Positions 1 through 9,843 of a stretch of DNA of 64,000 nt are shown piece after piece; the first letter of the stretch is position 1; each line of letters opens with the position of its first letter. The stretch lies in NCBI RefSeq assembly GCF_001938945.1, contig NZ_MKIO01000030.1, positions 62,001 to 126,000 of the forward strand. The letters run 5' to 3'. The position numbers and the translations under genes are program-made. This DNA comes from Xaviernesmea rhizosphaerae (GTDB lineage Bacteria; Pseudomonadota; Alphaproteobacteria; Rhizobiales; Rhizobiaceae). The notes under the pieces are model-generated. The model saw only the letters and a program-made list of their open reading frames with translations, was not told the origin of the DNA and did not search any database.

Positions 1-706
1 ATTCCTGGCTGAGCGATTCGAGCGCGCCGAGCAGCGAGTCGACCTGGGTCTTTTCGAGCTGGTTGATGAGGTCGGCGGCCTTGACCGAGCCGGTGGAGTT
101 GCGCTCCTCGTCGACGGCCTGGACCATTTCGATCACGCGCTGCTCGATGATCTGCGCCGCCTTGGGGCTGACGTTCTTCATCGTCACCGTGCGGTTCATG
201 ATGTCGGCGCGCTGGCTTTCGGGCAGCTCGAGCAGCACCTTGGCGCTGAAGCCCGAGGGCATCATCGACAGGACATAGGCAATGGTCTGCGGATGTTCCT
301 TGGCGATGTAGCGCGAGACGAAGACCGGGTCGCTGTCCTGCAGGCGGTCCCAGATATTCTGTTCATAGGCCTGGAAGGCGGCACGGCGGCCGAGCAGACC
401 ATCGACCTCGTCGGGCGGCAGGCCTTCCTCGAGAATGGCCTCGATGGCCTTGGCGTTGTCCATCAGGCCGGCGCCCTCGGTAAAGAGGTCCTCGAACTCG
501 CTGACGAGCTGGTCGAGTTCGTGTGGCGGGATGCTGCGCAGGGACTGTGCGGCGGCGATGATGCCCTGAAGTTCGCTCTGGGTGAAGAACTTCAAGAGCT
601 TGCCGGCGACGCCCTTGCCCATGGCAAGCAGAACTGCGGCGGCCTTGTCCGTCTGGCTGAGGGGCCGCGTGGGTGCCGAAGACTCGAAATTGTCGAAATC
701 CATCAT
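1..706 (-). CDS. fliG: Flagellar motor switch protein FliG (3' end cut by window edge)
   Basis: Rotor protein of the switch (C-ring) that joins the MS-ring to FliM and contacts MotA. About 235 N-terminal residues are visible, including the middle-domain EHPQTIAYVLS segment typical of FliG. The C-terminal torque domain lies beyond base 1. Two adjacent ATGs (706 and 703) follow an AAGGA ribosome site; spacing favours 703 slightly, so the start is uncertain by one codon. It is the last visible gene of the leftward run motA-fliM-fliN-fliG, 143 bp after fliN. Confidence 0.93.
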   Translation of the reverse strand, partial: MMDFDNFESSAPTRPLSQTDKAAAVLLAMGKGVAGKLLKFFTQSELQGIIAAAQSLRSIPPHELDQLVSEFEDLFTEGAGLMDNAKAIEAILEEGLPPDEVDGLLGRRAAFQAYEQNIWDRLQDSDPVFVSRYIAKEHPQTIAYVLSMMPSGFSAKVLLELPESQRADIMNRTVTMKNVSPKAAQIIEQRVIEMVQAVDEERNSTGSVKAADLINQLEKTQVDSLLGALESLSQE

Positions 707-849
707 GGATCCTTTCGTCTGCGCCCTGGCGCCGAACCGGCGGAGAAACCTGTCGAAGGTTCCCGCCTGCCGTTACACGTGTACAGTCTTGTCTTCGTCG
801 TCGGCGAGGCGCGGATCATGCGCGCCCCGCTGGTGGACCGGCCGGCGGC

Positions 850-1401
850 TTAGCCGCGGCCGCTCCGGATTTCGATCAGACGCACGCCGAAGCGGGTGTC
901 GTCCTCGTCCAGAACCGTGATCTCGCCACGGCCGATCACACGGCCATTGACGGTGACTTCGACGGGTTCGCCGATCTTGCGGTCGAGACCGATCGTGGCG
1001 CCTTCCGTCAGGCTCATCAGGCTCGACACCTGCATGCGGCTCGAACCGAGAACGATCTGGACGTCGATCGGGATGTCCATGATTAGTTCGAGATTGGCCG
1101 GGATCTCCGCACCGGCGCGCAAGGGACGCGACCGGCTGCTGCGGCCGGAACCGGCCAGGCTGTTGCTGCTCGTCGTATCGGCGGCAAAGTCCCCGCCAAA
1201 GCCGCCCAGCTCTTCCGAGGCGGAAAAGGACGACATTCCATCCATTCCCGACATCGAGCCGGCAAAGACATCGTCGCCCGCAATCGCGTTGTTTGCGTCG
1301 CTCTTCAGAACGCCGCGCAGATCGTCGATCGCCTGATCGAGTTCGGCGTCGCCTTCGGACAGGGACGGAAAGACGTCATCGGGTGCTTTTTTCGTAGCCA
1401 T
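850..1401 (-). CDS. fliN: Flagellar motor switch protein FliN
   Basis: Switch-complex protein at the base of the C-ring, also a docking site for export components. The 183-residue product is longer than the enteric protein (about 137) because of a Ser/Asp/Gly-rich N-terminal extension of roughly 100 residues. The conserved SpoA domain follows, with the segments [15 protein letters not shown] and [17 protein letters not shown]. An extended N-terminus is common in rhizobial FliN. It lies 46 bp after fliM in the same orientation. Confidence 0.95.
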   Translation of the reverse strand: MATKKAPDDVFPSLSEGDAELDQAIDDLRGVLKSDANNAIAGDDVFAGSMSGMDGMSSFSASEELGGFGGDFAADTTSSNSLAGSGRSSRSRPLRAGAEIPANLELIMDIPIDVQIVLGSSRMQVSSLMSLTEGATIGLDRKIGEPVEVTVNGRVIGRGEITVLDEDDTRFGVRLIEIRSGRG

Positions 1402-1447
1402 GTGCGCATTATTCCAATTGAAGCTTGCCCCAAGCCTGTTTCGTTGC

Positions 1448-2398
1448 TCAGCCCATCAAATGGTCGAGAATCTCTTTTTCGGAACCGTAGGTATCCATGA
1501 TGCGGACGGTGTAGCGTTCGCCCGACCGGCCGAATTCACAGACATAGAGATCGCGGCCGTTGGCGTTGACATCCACGCGGACCTCCTTGGTGTCCATGAA
1601 GGCGATGACGTCGCCCGGCTGCAGCCGGCTGACATCGTTCAGCGTCAGATCCTCCAGGCGGATGCGGGCCTCGAGCTGCACCGCGGAGCGATGAACCTGA
1701 TGTTCCAACTGATCACTCCAGCCGCTCTTGGATCTGCGCGCCTGGCCGATGCCCTTCGGGAAGACGATCTTGGTCTTCAACAGCGCCTGATGCGGAATGA
1801 CGATGGTGAAAACGGCCTTGATCGGCCCCGCCGTCAGCGCGATCTTCACCGCCGCCGCATGGATTTCCGCCGCCTCTTCCGGCTGGGTGCGGTCGCCGGC
1901 ATTGGTCGGGCGCTCCAGCGTCGGCTCGAAGCCGCCGGTGGCGCTGACCGCCGATTTCAGCACATGGCCGATCTTGTCGAACAGCATAGCGGCCACGTCG
2001 AGTTCGATGGCCGATAGCCTGCGCGGCTGAGGCGGCGCGATCGTTTCCGGTGCGGCGCCCAGCAGCATTTCCACCATGCCCATGACGATCGGGCTGTCGC
2101 AGGCGATGACGAAATCGCACCAGTTGCGCAGGGTTCCGTCGCAGAGCGCCACCTTGTCGCCGAGTGCGGCGACCAGCTCCTGCTTCAGCCCCGTGTCGAA
2201 GCCGGCAAAACCGATCTCGACCGGAAAGCCGGTCTCGGCCTGCAAGAGGTCCGGCAGGAACTCGCCGAAGACCTGGCCGAGCTCGGTGGCGAACTTTTCC
2301 ACCGGCTCGCGGTCGGCCAGAAGGCCGGTCATGCGGGCCAGAAGGGTCTTGTCGAAGGGACGTGGCGCCGTGCGCGCCGTCATGGCGGTTTCGGTCAT
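1448..2398 (-). CDS. fliM: Flagellar motor switch protein FliM
   Basis: Main wall protein of the C-ring, which binds phosphorylated CheY to switch or modulate rotation. The 316-residue product ends in a SpoA-type region with [17 protein letters not shown] and [18 protein letters not shown]. The N-terminal CheY-binding peptide is not obviously of the enteric type, as expected in rhizobia, where motor speed rather than direction is modulated. The start lies only 3 bp after the motA stop, so the two are probably translationally coupled. Confidence 0.93.
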   Translation of the reverse strand: MTETAMTARTAPRPFDKTLLARMTGLLADREPVEKFATELGQVFGEFLPDLLQAETGFPVEIGFAGFDTGLKQELVAALGDKVALCDGTLRNWCDFVIACDSPIVMGMVEMLLGAAPETIAPPQPRRLSAIELDVAAMLFDKIGHVLKSAVSATGGFEPTLERPTNAGDRTQPEEAAEIHAAAVKIALTAGPIKAVFTIVIPHQALLKTKIVFPKGIGQARRSKSGWSDQLEHQVHRSAVQLEARIRLEDLTLNDVSRLQPGDVIAFMDTKEVRVDVNANGRDLYVCEFGRSGERYTVRIMDTYGSEKEILDHLMG

Positions 2399-2401
2399 AT
2401 C

Positions 2402-3280
2402 TTAAGCTGCCTTGCTTTCGCCGCCGCCACCCGGATTCATCATCTCCTGCTCGACCGCGTCGATCGAGGGGCGTTCATAGGCGGAAATGGTTTTGCGGCC
2501 ATATTCGAGGGCCACCTGGGGGACGGAGCCGTTCATGTAGGCGATCAGCGTCTGCTTCACGATCACGTAAAGCCGGTTCTGCTTTTCGCGAACGGCCTTG
2601 ATGTTGGCGATCATCGGCGAGACGATACAATAGGACAGGAAGATCCCGAGCATGGTGCCGACGAGTGCCGCGGCGATCTTGCCGCCGAGAACCTCGGGCG
2701 ATTCGGTGATGGCGCCCATGGCCTTGATAACGCCGAGAACGGCCGCGACGATCCCGATCGCCGGAAAGGCGTCGCCCATCGTGGCCAGCGCGTTGTAGGA
2801 CTTCATCTTGTCGTGGTTGATGGTCTCGATTTCCTCGTCCATCAGCGCTTCGATCTCATGGCTGCGGGCATTGCCGATGATGATCAGGCGGACATAGTCG
2901 CAGATGAAGGCGGTCAGCTCCTTGTTCTGCAGCACGGTCGGGGCCTGCTGGAAGATCGAGCTTTCTTCCGGATTGTCGATGTGGCTTTCGATTTCGTTGC
3001 GCGACTTGGTGCGCAGGTCGCGCATCAGCGAATAGAGCACGCCGAGCGTATCGAGATAGTTCCGCTCCTTCGGCACCTTGTGCTTGAAGGCCTCGCCGAG
3101 CGCCTTTCCGGCGTCTTTCACAGTCTTCATCGAATTTGCCATGATGAAGCCGCCAAGGCCGGCGCCGCCGATGATCACCAGCTCGAAGGGCTGGTTGAGA
3201 ACGGTCAAGTGGCCACCCATGGCGATGAAGCCGCCGAGGATGCAGCCGAGCGTCATGACGAGCCCGATGATGATGTTCAT
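2402..3280 (-). CDS. motA: Flagellar stator protein MotA
   Basis: Inner-membrane stator subunit which, with MotB, conducts protons and drives rotation. The 292-residue product starts [23 protein letters not shown]. It has two N-terminal membrane segments, a long cytoplasmic loop, and two further segments around [25 protein letters not shown] and [17 protein letters not shown]. An upstream in-frame extension exists, but the ATG at 3280 gives the standard N-terminus. It heads the leftward operon. Its partner motB lies about 19 kb away, an arrangement known in rhizobia. The 177 bp to the next, divergent gene must hold both promoters. Confidence 0.95.
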   Translation of the reverse strand: MNIIIGLVMTLGCILGGFIAMGGHLTVLNQPFELVIIGGAGLGGFIMANSMKTVKDAGKALGEAFKHKVPKERNYLDTLGVLYSLMRDLRTKSRNEIESHIDNPEESSIFQQAPTVLQNKELTAFICDYVRLIIIGNARSHEIEALMDEEIETINHDKMKSYNALATMGDAFPAIGIVAAVLGVIKAMGAITESPEVLGGKIAAALVGTMLGIFLSYCIVSPMIANIKAVREKQNRLYVIVKQTLIAYMNGSVPQVALEYGRKTISAYERPSIDAVEQEMMNPGGGGESKAA

Positions 3281-3457
3281 GTCGATACCTGCCGCAGGAT
3301 GGATTTCAGGAGTTGTGAATAGAGGTGCTTGCTTGCGTGAGGCTGGCCCGATCTGTGCCGCTGCAGCAACAGCTTCGCACAAGGGGAAAACACCAGTTTG
3401 GCCTCATGCCAGACGCATGGGACGAATTTGTTCCATTCTTGTTAGGATTTTCTTTCC

Positions 3458-4231
3458 GTGACGACGACATATACGAGCTACAAGCAGATTACCGGCGATA
3501 TCACCTCCTCGCTGAAGCGCGTTTCGGAACAGCCTGACGTGGCGCGCGAGACGGCCTACTACCTTTCCAAGATCGGTTCGGTGAAATCCGTCGATGAATT
3601 CATGGCCGACAGCCGGCTCTACGACTACGCCCTGAAGGCGCATGGTCTGGAGGATATGGGCTATGCCAAGGCTTTCATCCGCAAGGTGTTGACCGAGGGC
3701 AACGAGTCCAAGGACGCCTTTGCCAACAAGCTGCAGGACAGCCGCTATTCCGACCTGGTGAACTCGCTGAATTTCGCTAAATACGGCACGGCCGCCACCA
3801 GCAAGGACGGCGCCACCACGGGCGTGACCGCCAAGTTCAACCGGCAGACGCTGGAAGAGAAGGTGGGCGAGGACGATTCCGGCGTGCGGCTTGCGCTGTA
3901 TTTCGAGCGCATGGCCCCGTCGATCACCAGCCCCTTCGGCCTGCTCGCGGATGAAGCCCTGTCCCAGGTGACCCGCACGCTCTTGGACGTGCCGGACGAA
4001 TTTGCCGCCTCCGACATTGATGCCCAGGCGGCGCACATCAAATCGAAGATCGACATCGCCTCCTTCAAGGATCCCCAGAAGCTGTCGAAGCTGATGGAGC
4101 GCTTCACCGCGATGTGGGAAGCCAGGAAGGCGCCGTCCGATACCGGCACGCTCAGCCTTTACGGCGCCAGCACAGGCATTTCGGCCGATCTTCTCCTCTC
4201 CATCAACAATCTCAAGCTTGGAGGCCGTTAA
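3458..4231 (+). CDS. DUF1217-type protein of the flagellar locus
   Basis: A 257-residue soluble, mostly helical protein. The sequence (TYTSYKQITGDITSSLKRVSEQPDVARETAYYL near the start, ending DLLLSINNLKLGGR) fits my memory of the DUF1217 proteins found beside flgF in rhizobial flagellar clusters. No signal peptide or membrane segment is seen. The start is GTG with an AGGA 10 bp upstream. flgF follows after 3 bp, so it belongs to the flgF-fliI operon. The biochemical role is unknown. Confidence 0.75.
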   Translation: MTTTYTSYKQITGDITSSLKRVSEQPDVARETAYYLSKIGSVKSVDEFMADSRLYDYALKAHGLEDMGYAKAFIRKVLTEGNESKDAFANKLQDSRYSDLVNSLNFAKYGTAATSKDGATTGVTAKFNRQTLEEKVGEDDSGVRLALYFERMAPSITSPFGLLADEALSQVTRTLLDVPDEFAASDIDAQAAHIKSKIDIASFKDPQKLSKLMERFTAMWEARKAPSDTGTLSLYGASTGISADLLLSINNLKLGGR

Positions 4232-4234
4232 GCG

Positions 4235-4966
4235 ATGCAGACCGGACTTTACGTCGCCGTCTCCTCCCAGATGGCTCTGGAAAAGCGCCTGGCGACGCTG
4301 GCGCACAATGTCGCCAACGCCAACACCGTCGGCTTCCGTGCCACGGAAATGAAGTTCAACAGCGTGCTCGGCGACACCAAGCCGACCAAGGTCGCCTATG
4401 TCAACGAGGGCCAGGAATTCCTCAAGACCACCAGCGGCGGCCTGACCTCGACCGGCAACGCACTCGACGTCGCCATGAAGGGCGATGGCTGGTTCTCGAT
4501 CCAGACGCCGGGCGGCAATGCGCTGACCCGCGACGGTCGCTTCACGCTCACCGACACCGGGGATCTCGTTACGCTGCGCGGCTATCCGGTTCTCGATGCC
4601 GGCGGCGCGCCGATCCAGATCAACGCGGCTGCCGGCGACGTGGTGATCACGCCCGACGGCGCGATCCGCCAGAATGGCCAGCAGATGGCCGCGCTCGGCC
4701 TGTTCGAAGCCGATTTCTCCAAGGGCTTCAGCCGCTACGACAACAGCGCGGTCTTCCCGACCGGCGCCCAACCGCAGCCGGTGGTCGATCGGCTCGATGT
4801 CGGCGTCAAGCAGGGCTATGTCGAGGAATCTAACGTCGATCCGATCACGGAAATGACGCAGCTGATCACCGTGTCCCGCGCCTTCGAGAACATCACCGCG
4901 CTGATGCGTGATGGCGAGACGAGCCTGGGCGAGGCGATCAAGACGCTGGGCGGCGCCCGGACCTGA
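4235..4966 (+). CDS. flgF: Flagellar proximal rod protein FlgF
   Basis: Axial rod protein of the basal body, exported by the flagellar type III system. The 243-residue product has the N-terminal rod signature MALEKRLATLAHNVANANTVGFRA. It has the shared C-terminal motif VDPITEMTQLITVSRAFENITALM. The middle (VAMKGDGWFSIQTPGGNALTRDGRFTL) is typical of the FlgF/FlgG family. The length and the pairing with fliI, separate from flgG, favour FlgF. It is 3 bp after the DUF1217-type gene and 94 bp before fliI. Confidence 0.92.
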   Translation: MQTGLYVAVSSQMALEKRLATLAHNVANANTVGFRATEMKFNSVLGDTKPTKVAYVNEGQEFLKTTSGGLTSTGNALDVAMKGDGWFSIQTPGGNALTRDGRFTLTDTGDLVTLRGYPVLDAGGAPIQINAAAGDVVITPDGAIRQNGQQMAALGLFEADFSKGFSRYDNSAVFPTGAQPQPVVDRLDVGVKQGYVEESNVDPITEMTQLITVSRAFENITALMRDGETSLGEAIKTLGGART

Positions 4967-5060
4967 TCCCTGACGCGGTGACAGGACGTGATGAAACCGG
5001 CCCGTCCCATGGCGGGCCGAAGGTGCGCCGGAATGATTTCCGGCCAGTCGGGATGATGAG

Positions 5061-6458
5061 ATGAGCGCAGCACTGGACGAAACGGCCCCCTTCACCCTTG
5101 GCGCGACCCCGCTCGCCGCCCTGGGGACCCTGGCCATGCGCTATGGTCAAACGGAAAATGCGACAGCGGCCGGCGGCCATGTCCAGGCGATCGCCGCGGG
5201 CCATTACACCGTCGCCGGCCTGTCGCGGCAGGTACGGCTTGGCGATTTCGTCGCCCATAAAAGCGAGACCGGCATTCACCTGGGCGAGGTCGTGCGTGTC
5301 GAGCAGGAGCTGGTCTATGTCTGCCCAATCGAGCCGGGCGAGCCGATCGGCATCCACGATGTCGTGATTCGCAAAGGCGCCTTTCGCGTCGCGCCGGATG
5401 CCAGCTGGTGCGGCCGCGCCATCAATGCGCTGGGCGAGCCGATCGATGGCGGACTGCCGCTGAGCCATGGGCCGGTCGCCCGCTCGATTTCCAACACCGC
5501 TCCGCCCTCGATGACACGTCGCCGGGTGGAAGAGGGCTTTCGCACCGGCGTGCGCGCCATCGACCTGTTCTCTCCGCTTTGCCTTGGCCAGCGCCTCGGC
5601 ATCTTCGCCGGCTCCGGTATCGGCAAGTCCACGCTTTTGTCCATGCTCGCCCGTGCCGAGGCCTTCGACCGCGTCGTCATCGCGCTGGTCGGCGAGCGCG
5701 GCCGCGAAGTGCGCGAATTCATCGAGGATACGCTCGGCGAGGATATGAAGAAGACGGTGGCCGTGGTTGCCACCAGCGACGAAAGCCCGATGCTGCGTAA
5801 GATGGCGCCGATGACGGCCGTGACCATTGCCGAACACTTCCGCGACCAGGGCGAGAACGTGCTTCTGATCGTCGACAGCGTTACCCGCTTCGCCCATGCC
5901 ATCCGCGAGGTTGCCACCGCCTCCGGCGAGCCGCCGATCGCGCGCGGCTATCCGGCCTCCGTCTTCACCGAGCTGCCGCGGCTTCTGGAGCGCGCCGGCC
6001 CCGGCGTCGAAGGCAGCGGCACCATCACCGCCATCATCTCCATCCTCGTCGATGGCGACAACCACAATGACCCGATCGCCGACTCCACCCGCGGCATTCT
6101 CGACGGCCACATCGTCATGGAACGCAGCCTGGCGGAGGAGGGGCGCTATCCCCCTATCAATCCCCTGAGCTCCGTTTCGCGTCTGGCCCGCAAGGCCTGG
6201 ACGCCCGATCAGGAAAAGTTGGTGGCGCGGTTGAAAGCCCTGATCCATCGCTATGAGGAAACCCGCGACCTCCGGCTGATCGGCGGCTATCGCCCCGGCA
6301 GCGATCCCGATCTCGACATGGCGATCAAGCAGGTGCCGGTCATTTATGAAACCTTGAAGCAGTCGCCCGGCGAGCGGCCTGCCTTCGATGCCTTCACCGA
6401 TCTCGCCAATGCGCTGAAGGCGGCAGCCAATGGCGGCGCCGCCGCACGGGGACGCTGA
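5061..6458 (+). CDS. fliI: Flagellum-specific ATPase FliI
   Basis: Hexameric ATPase of the flagellar type III export apparatus, related to the F1 beta subunit. The 465-residue protein carries the Walker A loop AGSGIGKST at residues 183-191 and the family segment VALVGERGREVREFIED. Later come LLIVDSVTRFAHAIREV and PARGYPASVFTELPRLLERAG-like sequence. The length is normal. No classical fliH lies next to it; a distant FliH-like candidate is at 21523-22176. The stop overlaps the next start by one base (TGATG). Confidence 0.96.
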   Translation: MSAALDETAPFTLGATPLAALGTLAMRYGQTENATAAGGHVQAIAAGHYTVAGLSRQVRLGDFVAHKSETGIHLGEVVRVEQELVYVCPIEPGEPIGIHDVVIRKGAFRVAPDASWCGRAINALGEPIDGGLPLSHGPVARSISNTAPPSMTRRRVEEGFRTGVRAIDLFSPLCLGQRLGIFAGSGIGKSTLLSMLARAEAFDRVVIALVGERGREVREFIEDTLGEDMKKTVAVVATSDESPMLRKMAPMTAVTIAEHFRDQGENVLLIVDSVTRFAHAIREVATASGEPPIARGYPASVFTELPRLLERAGPGVEGSGTITAIISILVDGDNHNDPIADSTRGILDGHIVMERSLAEEGRYPPINPLSSVSRLARKAWTPDQEKLVARLKALIHRYEETRDLRLIGGYRPGSDPDLDMAIKQVPVIYETLKQSPGERPAFDAFTDLANALKAAANGGAAARGR

Positions 6459-7006
6459 TGACCAGGATCAAGAGACCTTCCCAGATGCACGACACGGATG
6501 CCGACGAGGTCGTCGTCCAGCGCCGCAGCCGCCGCATGCCCGCCTCCGACATGGCGCTAGGCTCGCTCGGCATCGTCCTGGCCGGCCTCGCCTCCTATTT
6601 TCCCTGGTGGGCCTATCTCAACCAGGACCGCATCAGCATCCCCACGCTCTGGGAGGGTCGGCTGCAGGATCTGCCGACCAAGATCGGCAATGGCAGCCTG
6701 TCGCTGGCGCAGCAGCAGCGGCGCGAGGAAACCCAGGCCGCCGTCGACCAGTTGCTGACGGCATCCTTGCCGGATGTGGTGAAGAAGCCGAGCGGTCCGC
6801 CGGACCAGCCTTTCCCGCCCAATCCGAATTTCCGACTGCGCCACGTGGCCAATGGCCGTGCGCTGATCGAGGACGACAAGGGCGTCTATCTCGTGCGCAT
6901 CGGCTCGCTCCTGCCCGACGACAGCCAGCTGGCGACGCTGGAGCAGCGCGACGGCCGCTGGGTGCTGGTCACCAGCCGCGGCGACGTGTTCCAGAGCCAG
7001 CAGTAA
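6458..7006 (+). CDS. Single-pass membrane protein coupled to fliI, unknown function
   Basis: A 182-residue protein with a basic N-terminus (MTRIKRPSQMHD, then RRSRRM), one membrane segment around residues 30-48 (MALGSLGIVLAGLASYFPWW) and a probable periplasmic domain of about 130 residues. The domain holds a beta-rich stretch near VYLVRIGSLLPDDSQLATLEQRDGRWVLVTSRGDVF. It shares a TGATG junction with fliI and is the last gene before a strong terminator. I recognise it only as a hypothetical protein of flagellar operons. A role in export or basal-body assembly is inferred from position. Confidence 0.7.
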   Translation: MTRIKRPSQMHDTDADEVVVQRRSRRMPASDMALGSLGIVLAGLASYFPWWAYLNQDRISIPTLWEGRLQDLPTKIGNGSLSLAQQQRREETQAAVDQLLTASLPDVVKKPSGPPDQPFPPNPNFRLRHVANGRALIEDDKGVYLVRIGSLLPDDSQLATLEQRDGRWVLVTSRGDVFQSQQ

Positions 7007-7364
7007 GACAATACTAACGCTTCGCCCGTCGTCACACGGGTGAGGGGCGCGTGCTCCGGTCTCTTCGGATATGCTCGATGCAAGGCGCGCGCCGCAGGCG
7101 GATGATCCCCGGATCTCCGCCTTTTTTCGTGGCGACGTCTTTTTGGTTACCGCCAGATCTCGCGAAAAAACAGAGGTTTGCCGAAGTAAAGGTGCTGATT
7201 GGCGCACCCTTATCCATCGCGATGGAGCCAGGGCGAAGGAACCGCGAAATTATCTGCGCCGGTTAAGGGATTGTTAAGACTTCCCGCGTAAGCTGGCGCG
7301 GCCACAGGAACAGTCTGACGCAAGTTTGCCTGGCTAGTGTCGAAAGCATCAAGCATGGAGTCGC
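7007..7364 (+). other. Intergenic region between the fliI and flgB operons
   Basis: 358 bp without a gene. It holds the terminator at 7097-7127 and must hold the promoter of the ten-gene flgB operon. The 90 bp before flgB show no sigma-54 or clear sigma-28 promoter that I would call. Small frames here have no recognisable product. Confidence 0.6.
7097..7127 (+). terminator. Rho-independent terminator of the flgF-fliI operon
   Basis: GGCGGA pairs with TCCGCC and the inner GATCC pairs with GGATC, giving a long stem. A run of six T follows. It lies 90 bp after the last gene of the operon. Confidence 0.8.
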
Positions 7365-7748
7365 ATGATGCAACCGATACAGCTTTTCGATCTGGCCTCG
7401 CGACAGGCGCAATGGCTGGCTGTTCGCCAGAACGTCGTCGCAGGCAATATTGCGAACGCCAACACGCCCGGATACGCCGCCAAGGACGTCAAGCCCTTCG
7501 AGAGCGTTCTGCGCGAGACCCCTTTCCAGCTCGCAGCCACCAATCCCGCGCACTTCCTCGAAGGCAACCGCGCTGCCGAAGTCATCGAAACCAGCCGTAT
7601 GGATGGCAACGAGGTCAAGCAGTCCGGCAACAGCGTCTCGATGGAAGAGGAGCTGATGAAGACCGGCGAGATCAAGCGTGATTTCGATCTCAGCGCCGGC
7701 CTGGTCAAGTCCTTTAACCGCATGATGCTGATGACGGTAAGGCGCTAA
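7365..7748 (+). CDS. flgB: Flagellar proximal rod protein FlgB
   Basis: Rod subunit near the MS-ring. The 127-residue product has the rod N-terminus RQAQWLAVRQNVVAGNIANANTPGYAAKDVKPFE. The C-terminal helix is LVKSFNRMMLMTVRR. Length and motifs are standard. It is the first gene of the compact operon flgB-flgC-fliE-flgG-flgA-flgI-motE-flgH-fliL-fliP, with flgC starting 3 bp after its stop. Confidence 0.95.
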   Translation: MMQPIQLFDLASRQAQWLAVRQNVVAGNIANANTPGYAAKDVKPFESVLRETPFQLAATNPAHFLEGNRAAEVIETSRMDGNEVKQSGNSVSMEEELMKTGEIKRDFDLSAGLVKSFNRMMLMTVRR

Positions 7749-7751
7749 TCC

Positions 7752-8168
7752 ATGGATCCGCTGATTTCCGCTCTCAAGGTCTCCGCATCCGGTCTGGACG
7801 CGGAATCGACCCGGCTTCGCATCGTTTCCGAAAACATCGCCAATGCCCGCTCGACCGGCGACACGCCGGGCGCCGATCCCTATCGCCGCAAGACGATCAG
7901 TTTCCGCGCCGAAGTCGATCGCGTCACCGGCGCCGCCAAGGTCGGCGTCCAGCGCCTCGGCGTCGATGATTCCAATTTCATCGAGGAAAGCGATCCCGGC
8001 AATCCGGCGGCGGACGCGCGCGGCATCGTCAAGATGCCGAACGTCAACATCCTGGTTGAAATGGCCGACATGCGGGAAGCGAACCGCTCCTACGAGGCCA
8101 ATCTCCAGACCACCCGCCAAGCCCGCGACCTGATCTCCTCCACGATCGACCTTCTGAAGAGCCAATGA
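7752..8168 (+). CDS. flgC: Flagellar proximal rod protein FlgC
   Basis: Rod protein of 138 residues. It has the N-terminal signature [26 protein letters not shown] and the C-terminal signature [38 protein letters not shown]. Both are characteristic of FlgC. Its stop overlaps the fliE start (ATGA), consistent with coupled translation of rod components. Confidence 0.95.
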   Translation: MDPLISALKVSASGLDAESTRLRIVSENIANARSTGDTPGADPYRRKTISFRAEVDRVTGAAKVGVQRLGVDDSNFIEESDPGNPAADARGIVKMPNVNILVEMADMREANRSYEANLQTTRQARDLISSTIDLLKSQ

Positions 8169-8521
8169 TGATCAACGCCCTGCACAGCATTTCTTCCGCC
8201 ATTTCCGGCTCGAGCGGCGTCGATACGCTGGGCTCGACCAGCTCGGCTTCCGCGGCGGGGCTCGCCGGCGGCCTGATGGGCACCACGCCCGGCATGCCGG
8301 CGGCGCCCAGCTTCTCGGCCGTCATGGCCGACATGGCCACCGACACGATCTCGTCGCTGAAGAATGCCGAAAGCCTGTCGCTCGACGGTATTCGCGGCAA
8401 GGCCGATACGCGCCAGGTCGTCGATGCGGTCATGAGCGCCGACCAGACCCTGCAGACCGCGATCGCCATCCGCGACAAGGTCGTCACCGCCTATCTTGAA
8501 ATTGCCCGTATGGCGATCTGA
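8165..8521 (+). CDS. fliE: Flagellar hook-basal body protein FliE
   Basis: Small adaptor between the MS-ring and the rod. The 118-residue product has a Ser/Ala-rich N-terminus. The conserved C-terminal region is [36 protein letters not shown]. It overlaps flgC by four bases and precedes flgG by 12 bp. Confidence 0.93.
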   Translation: MMINALHSISSAISGSSGVDTLGSTSSASAAGLAGGLMGTTPGMPAAPSFSAVMADMATDTISSLKNAESLSLDGIRGKADTRQVVDAVMSADQTLQTAIAIRDKVVTAYLEIARMAI

Positions 8522-8533
8522 GGACACTGACAC

Positions 8534-9322
8534 ATGAAGGCTCTTTCGATCGCCGCCACCGGCATGAACGCCCAGCAGCTGAACCTGGAAGTCATCGCCA
8601 ACAACATCGCCAACATCAACACCACGGGCTACAAGCGCGCCCGCGCCGAATTCTCGGACCTGCTCTACCAGGCCGAGCGCAGCCAGGGCGTGCCAAACCG
8701 CGCCGGCCAGGCGATCATTCCCGAGGGCGCCAATGTCGGCCTCGGCGTCCAGACCTCGGCGGTGCGCAACCTGCATCTCCAGGGCTCTATGGTGTCCACC
8801 GGCAATGATCTCGACGTGGCGCTGATCGGCAAGGGCTGGTTCCAGGTGCAGATGCCCGACGGCACCACCAACTATACCCGCGCCGGCGCGTTCAACACCA
8901 ATGATACCGGCCAGCTCGTCACCATCGACGGTTACACGGTCGTGCCCGGCATCACGGTTCCGGCCAATACCAGCAAGGTCACGATCACGACCTCGGGCGA
9001 AGTGCTGGCCAATATCGGCAATGCCACCATCCCGACCAATATCGGTCAGCTGACGATCGCCAACTTCGTCAACGAGGCCGGTCTGGAACCGCAGGGCGAC
9101 AACCTGTTCAAGCAGACGCCCGCCTCTGGCGCGCCGGTCGTCGGCGTTCCCGGCGATGCCGGCTTCGCCACGATCAAGCAGAAATATCTCGAAGCCTCCA
9201 ACGTCGATCCGGTCAAGGAAATCACCGATCTCATCTCCGCCCAGCGCGCTTACGAGATGAATTCCAAGGTGATCCAGGCCGCCGACGAAATGGCCGGCAC
9301 GGTGTCCAAGAACCTGCGGTAA
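8534..9322 (+). CDS. flgG: Flagellar distal rod protein FlgG
   Basis: Distal rod protein of 262 residues, the standard length. The N-terminus [40 protein letters not shown] and the C-terminus [36 protein letters not shown] are diagnostic. The FlgG-type central segment with [24 protein letters not shown] is present. It lies 24 bp before flgA. Confidence 0.96.
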   Translation: MKALSIAATGMNAQQLNLEVIANNIANINTTGYKRARAEFSDLLYQAERSQGVPNRAGQAIIPEGANVGLGVQTSAVRNLHLQGSMVSTGNDLDVALIGKGWFQVQMPDGTTNYTRAGAFNTNDTGQLVTIDGYTVVPGITVPANTSKVTITTSGEVLANIGNATIPTNIGQLTIANFVNEAGLEPQGDNLFKQTPASGAPVVGVPGDAGFATIKQKYLEASNVDPVKEITDLISAQRAYEMNSKVIQAADEMAGTVSKNLR

Positions 9323-9345
9323 CGCGCTTCAAACGAAAGGCAAAC

Positions 9346-9843
9346 ATGATGTTTCGCCCGTTTTCCTCCCATCGTCATCGCCGCGGCGCCAAGGCGCTCG
9401 CGGCCGGGATCCTGCTTCTCCTGGCTGCGGCCGGGCAGGCGCCGGTCCATGCGGAGGGCATGACGGCCGTCATCCCCAAGGCGACGATCTATCCCGGCGC
9501 GACCATCGAGCCGGGCCAGCTGGAGGTGGTCGATGTCACCAATCCGAACCTGACGGGCGATTTCGCCCAGACGGCGGCAGAGGTGGTCGGCAAGGTCACG
9601 ACACGCACCTTGCTGGCGGGCCGCGTCATTCTCATCTCCGGCCTGCGCGCCCCTTATGCCGTGGAACGCGGCAAGGCCGTCCGGCTGGTCTTCAACAACG
9701 GTCCGTTGACGATCACGGCCGGTGGGTCGCCGCTCGAGAGCGCGGCCATCGGCGATCTCATCCGGGTGCGCAACACCGATTCCGGCATCGTCGTGTCCGG
9801 AACGGTCATGGCGGACGGCACCGTCCAGGTGGTGGCAAAATGA
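9346..9843 (+). CDS. flgA: Flagellar P-ring assembly chaperone FlgA
   Basis: Periplasmic chaperone for FlgI polymerisation around the rod. The 165-residue product has a signal peptide (basic start, then AGILLLLAAAGQAPVHAEG). An SAF-like region follows, with ATIYPGATIEPGQLEVVDV, and the C-terminal part ends SGIVVSGTVMADGTVQVVAK. Its stop overlaps the flgI start (ATGA), matching its partnership with FlgI. Confidence 0.92.
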   Translation: MMFRPFSSHRHRRGAKALAAGILLLLAAAGQAPVHAEGMTAVIPKATIYPGATIEPGQLEVVDVTNPNLTGDFAQTAAEVVGKVTTRTLLAGRVILISGLRAPYAVERGKAVRLVFNNGPLTITAGGSPLESAAIGDLIRVRNTDSGIVVSGTVMADGTVQVVAK

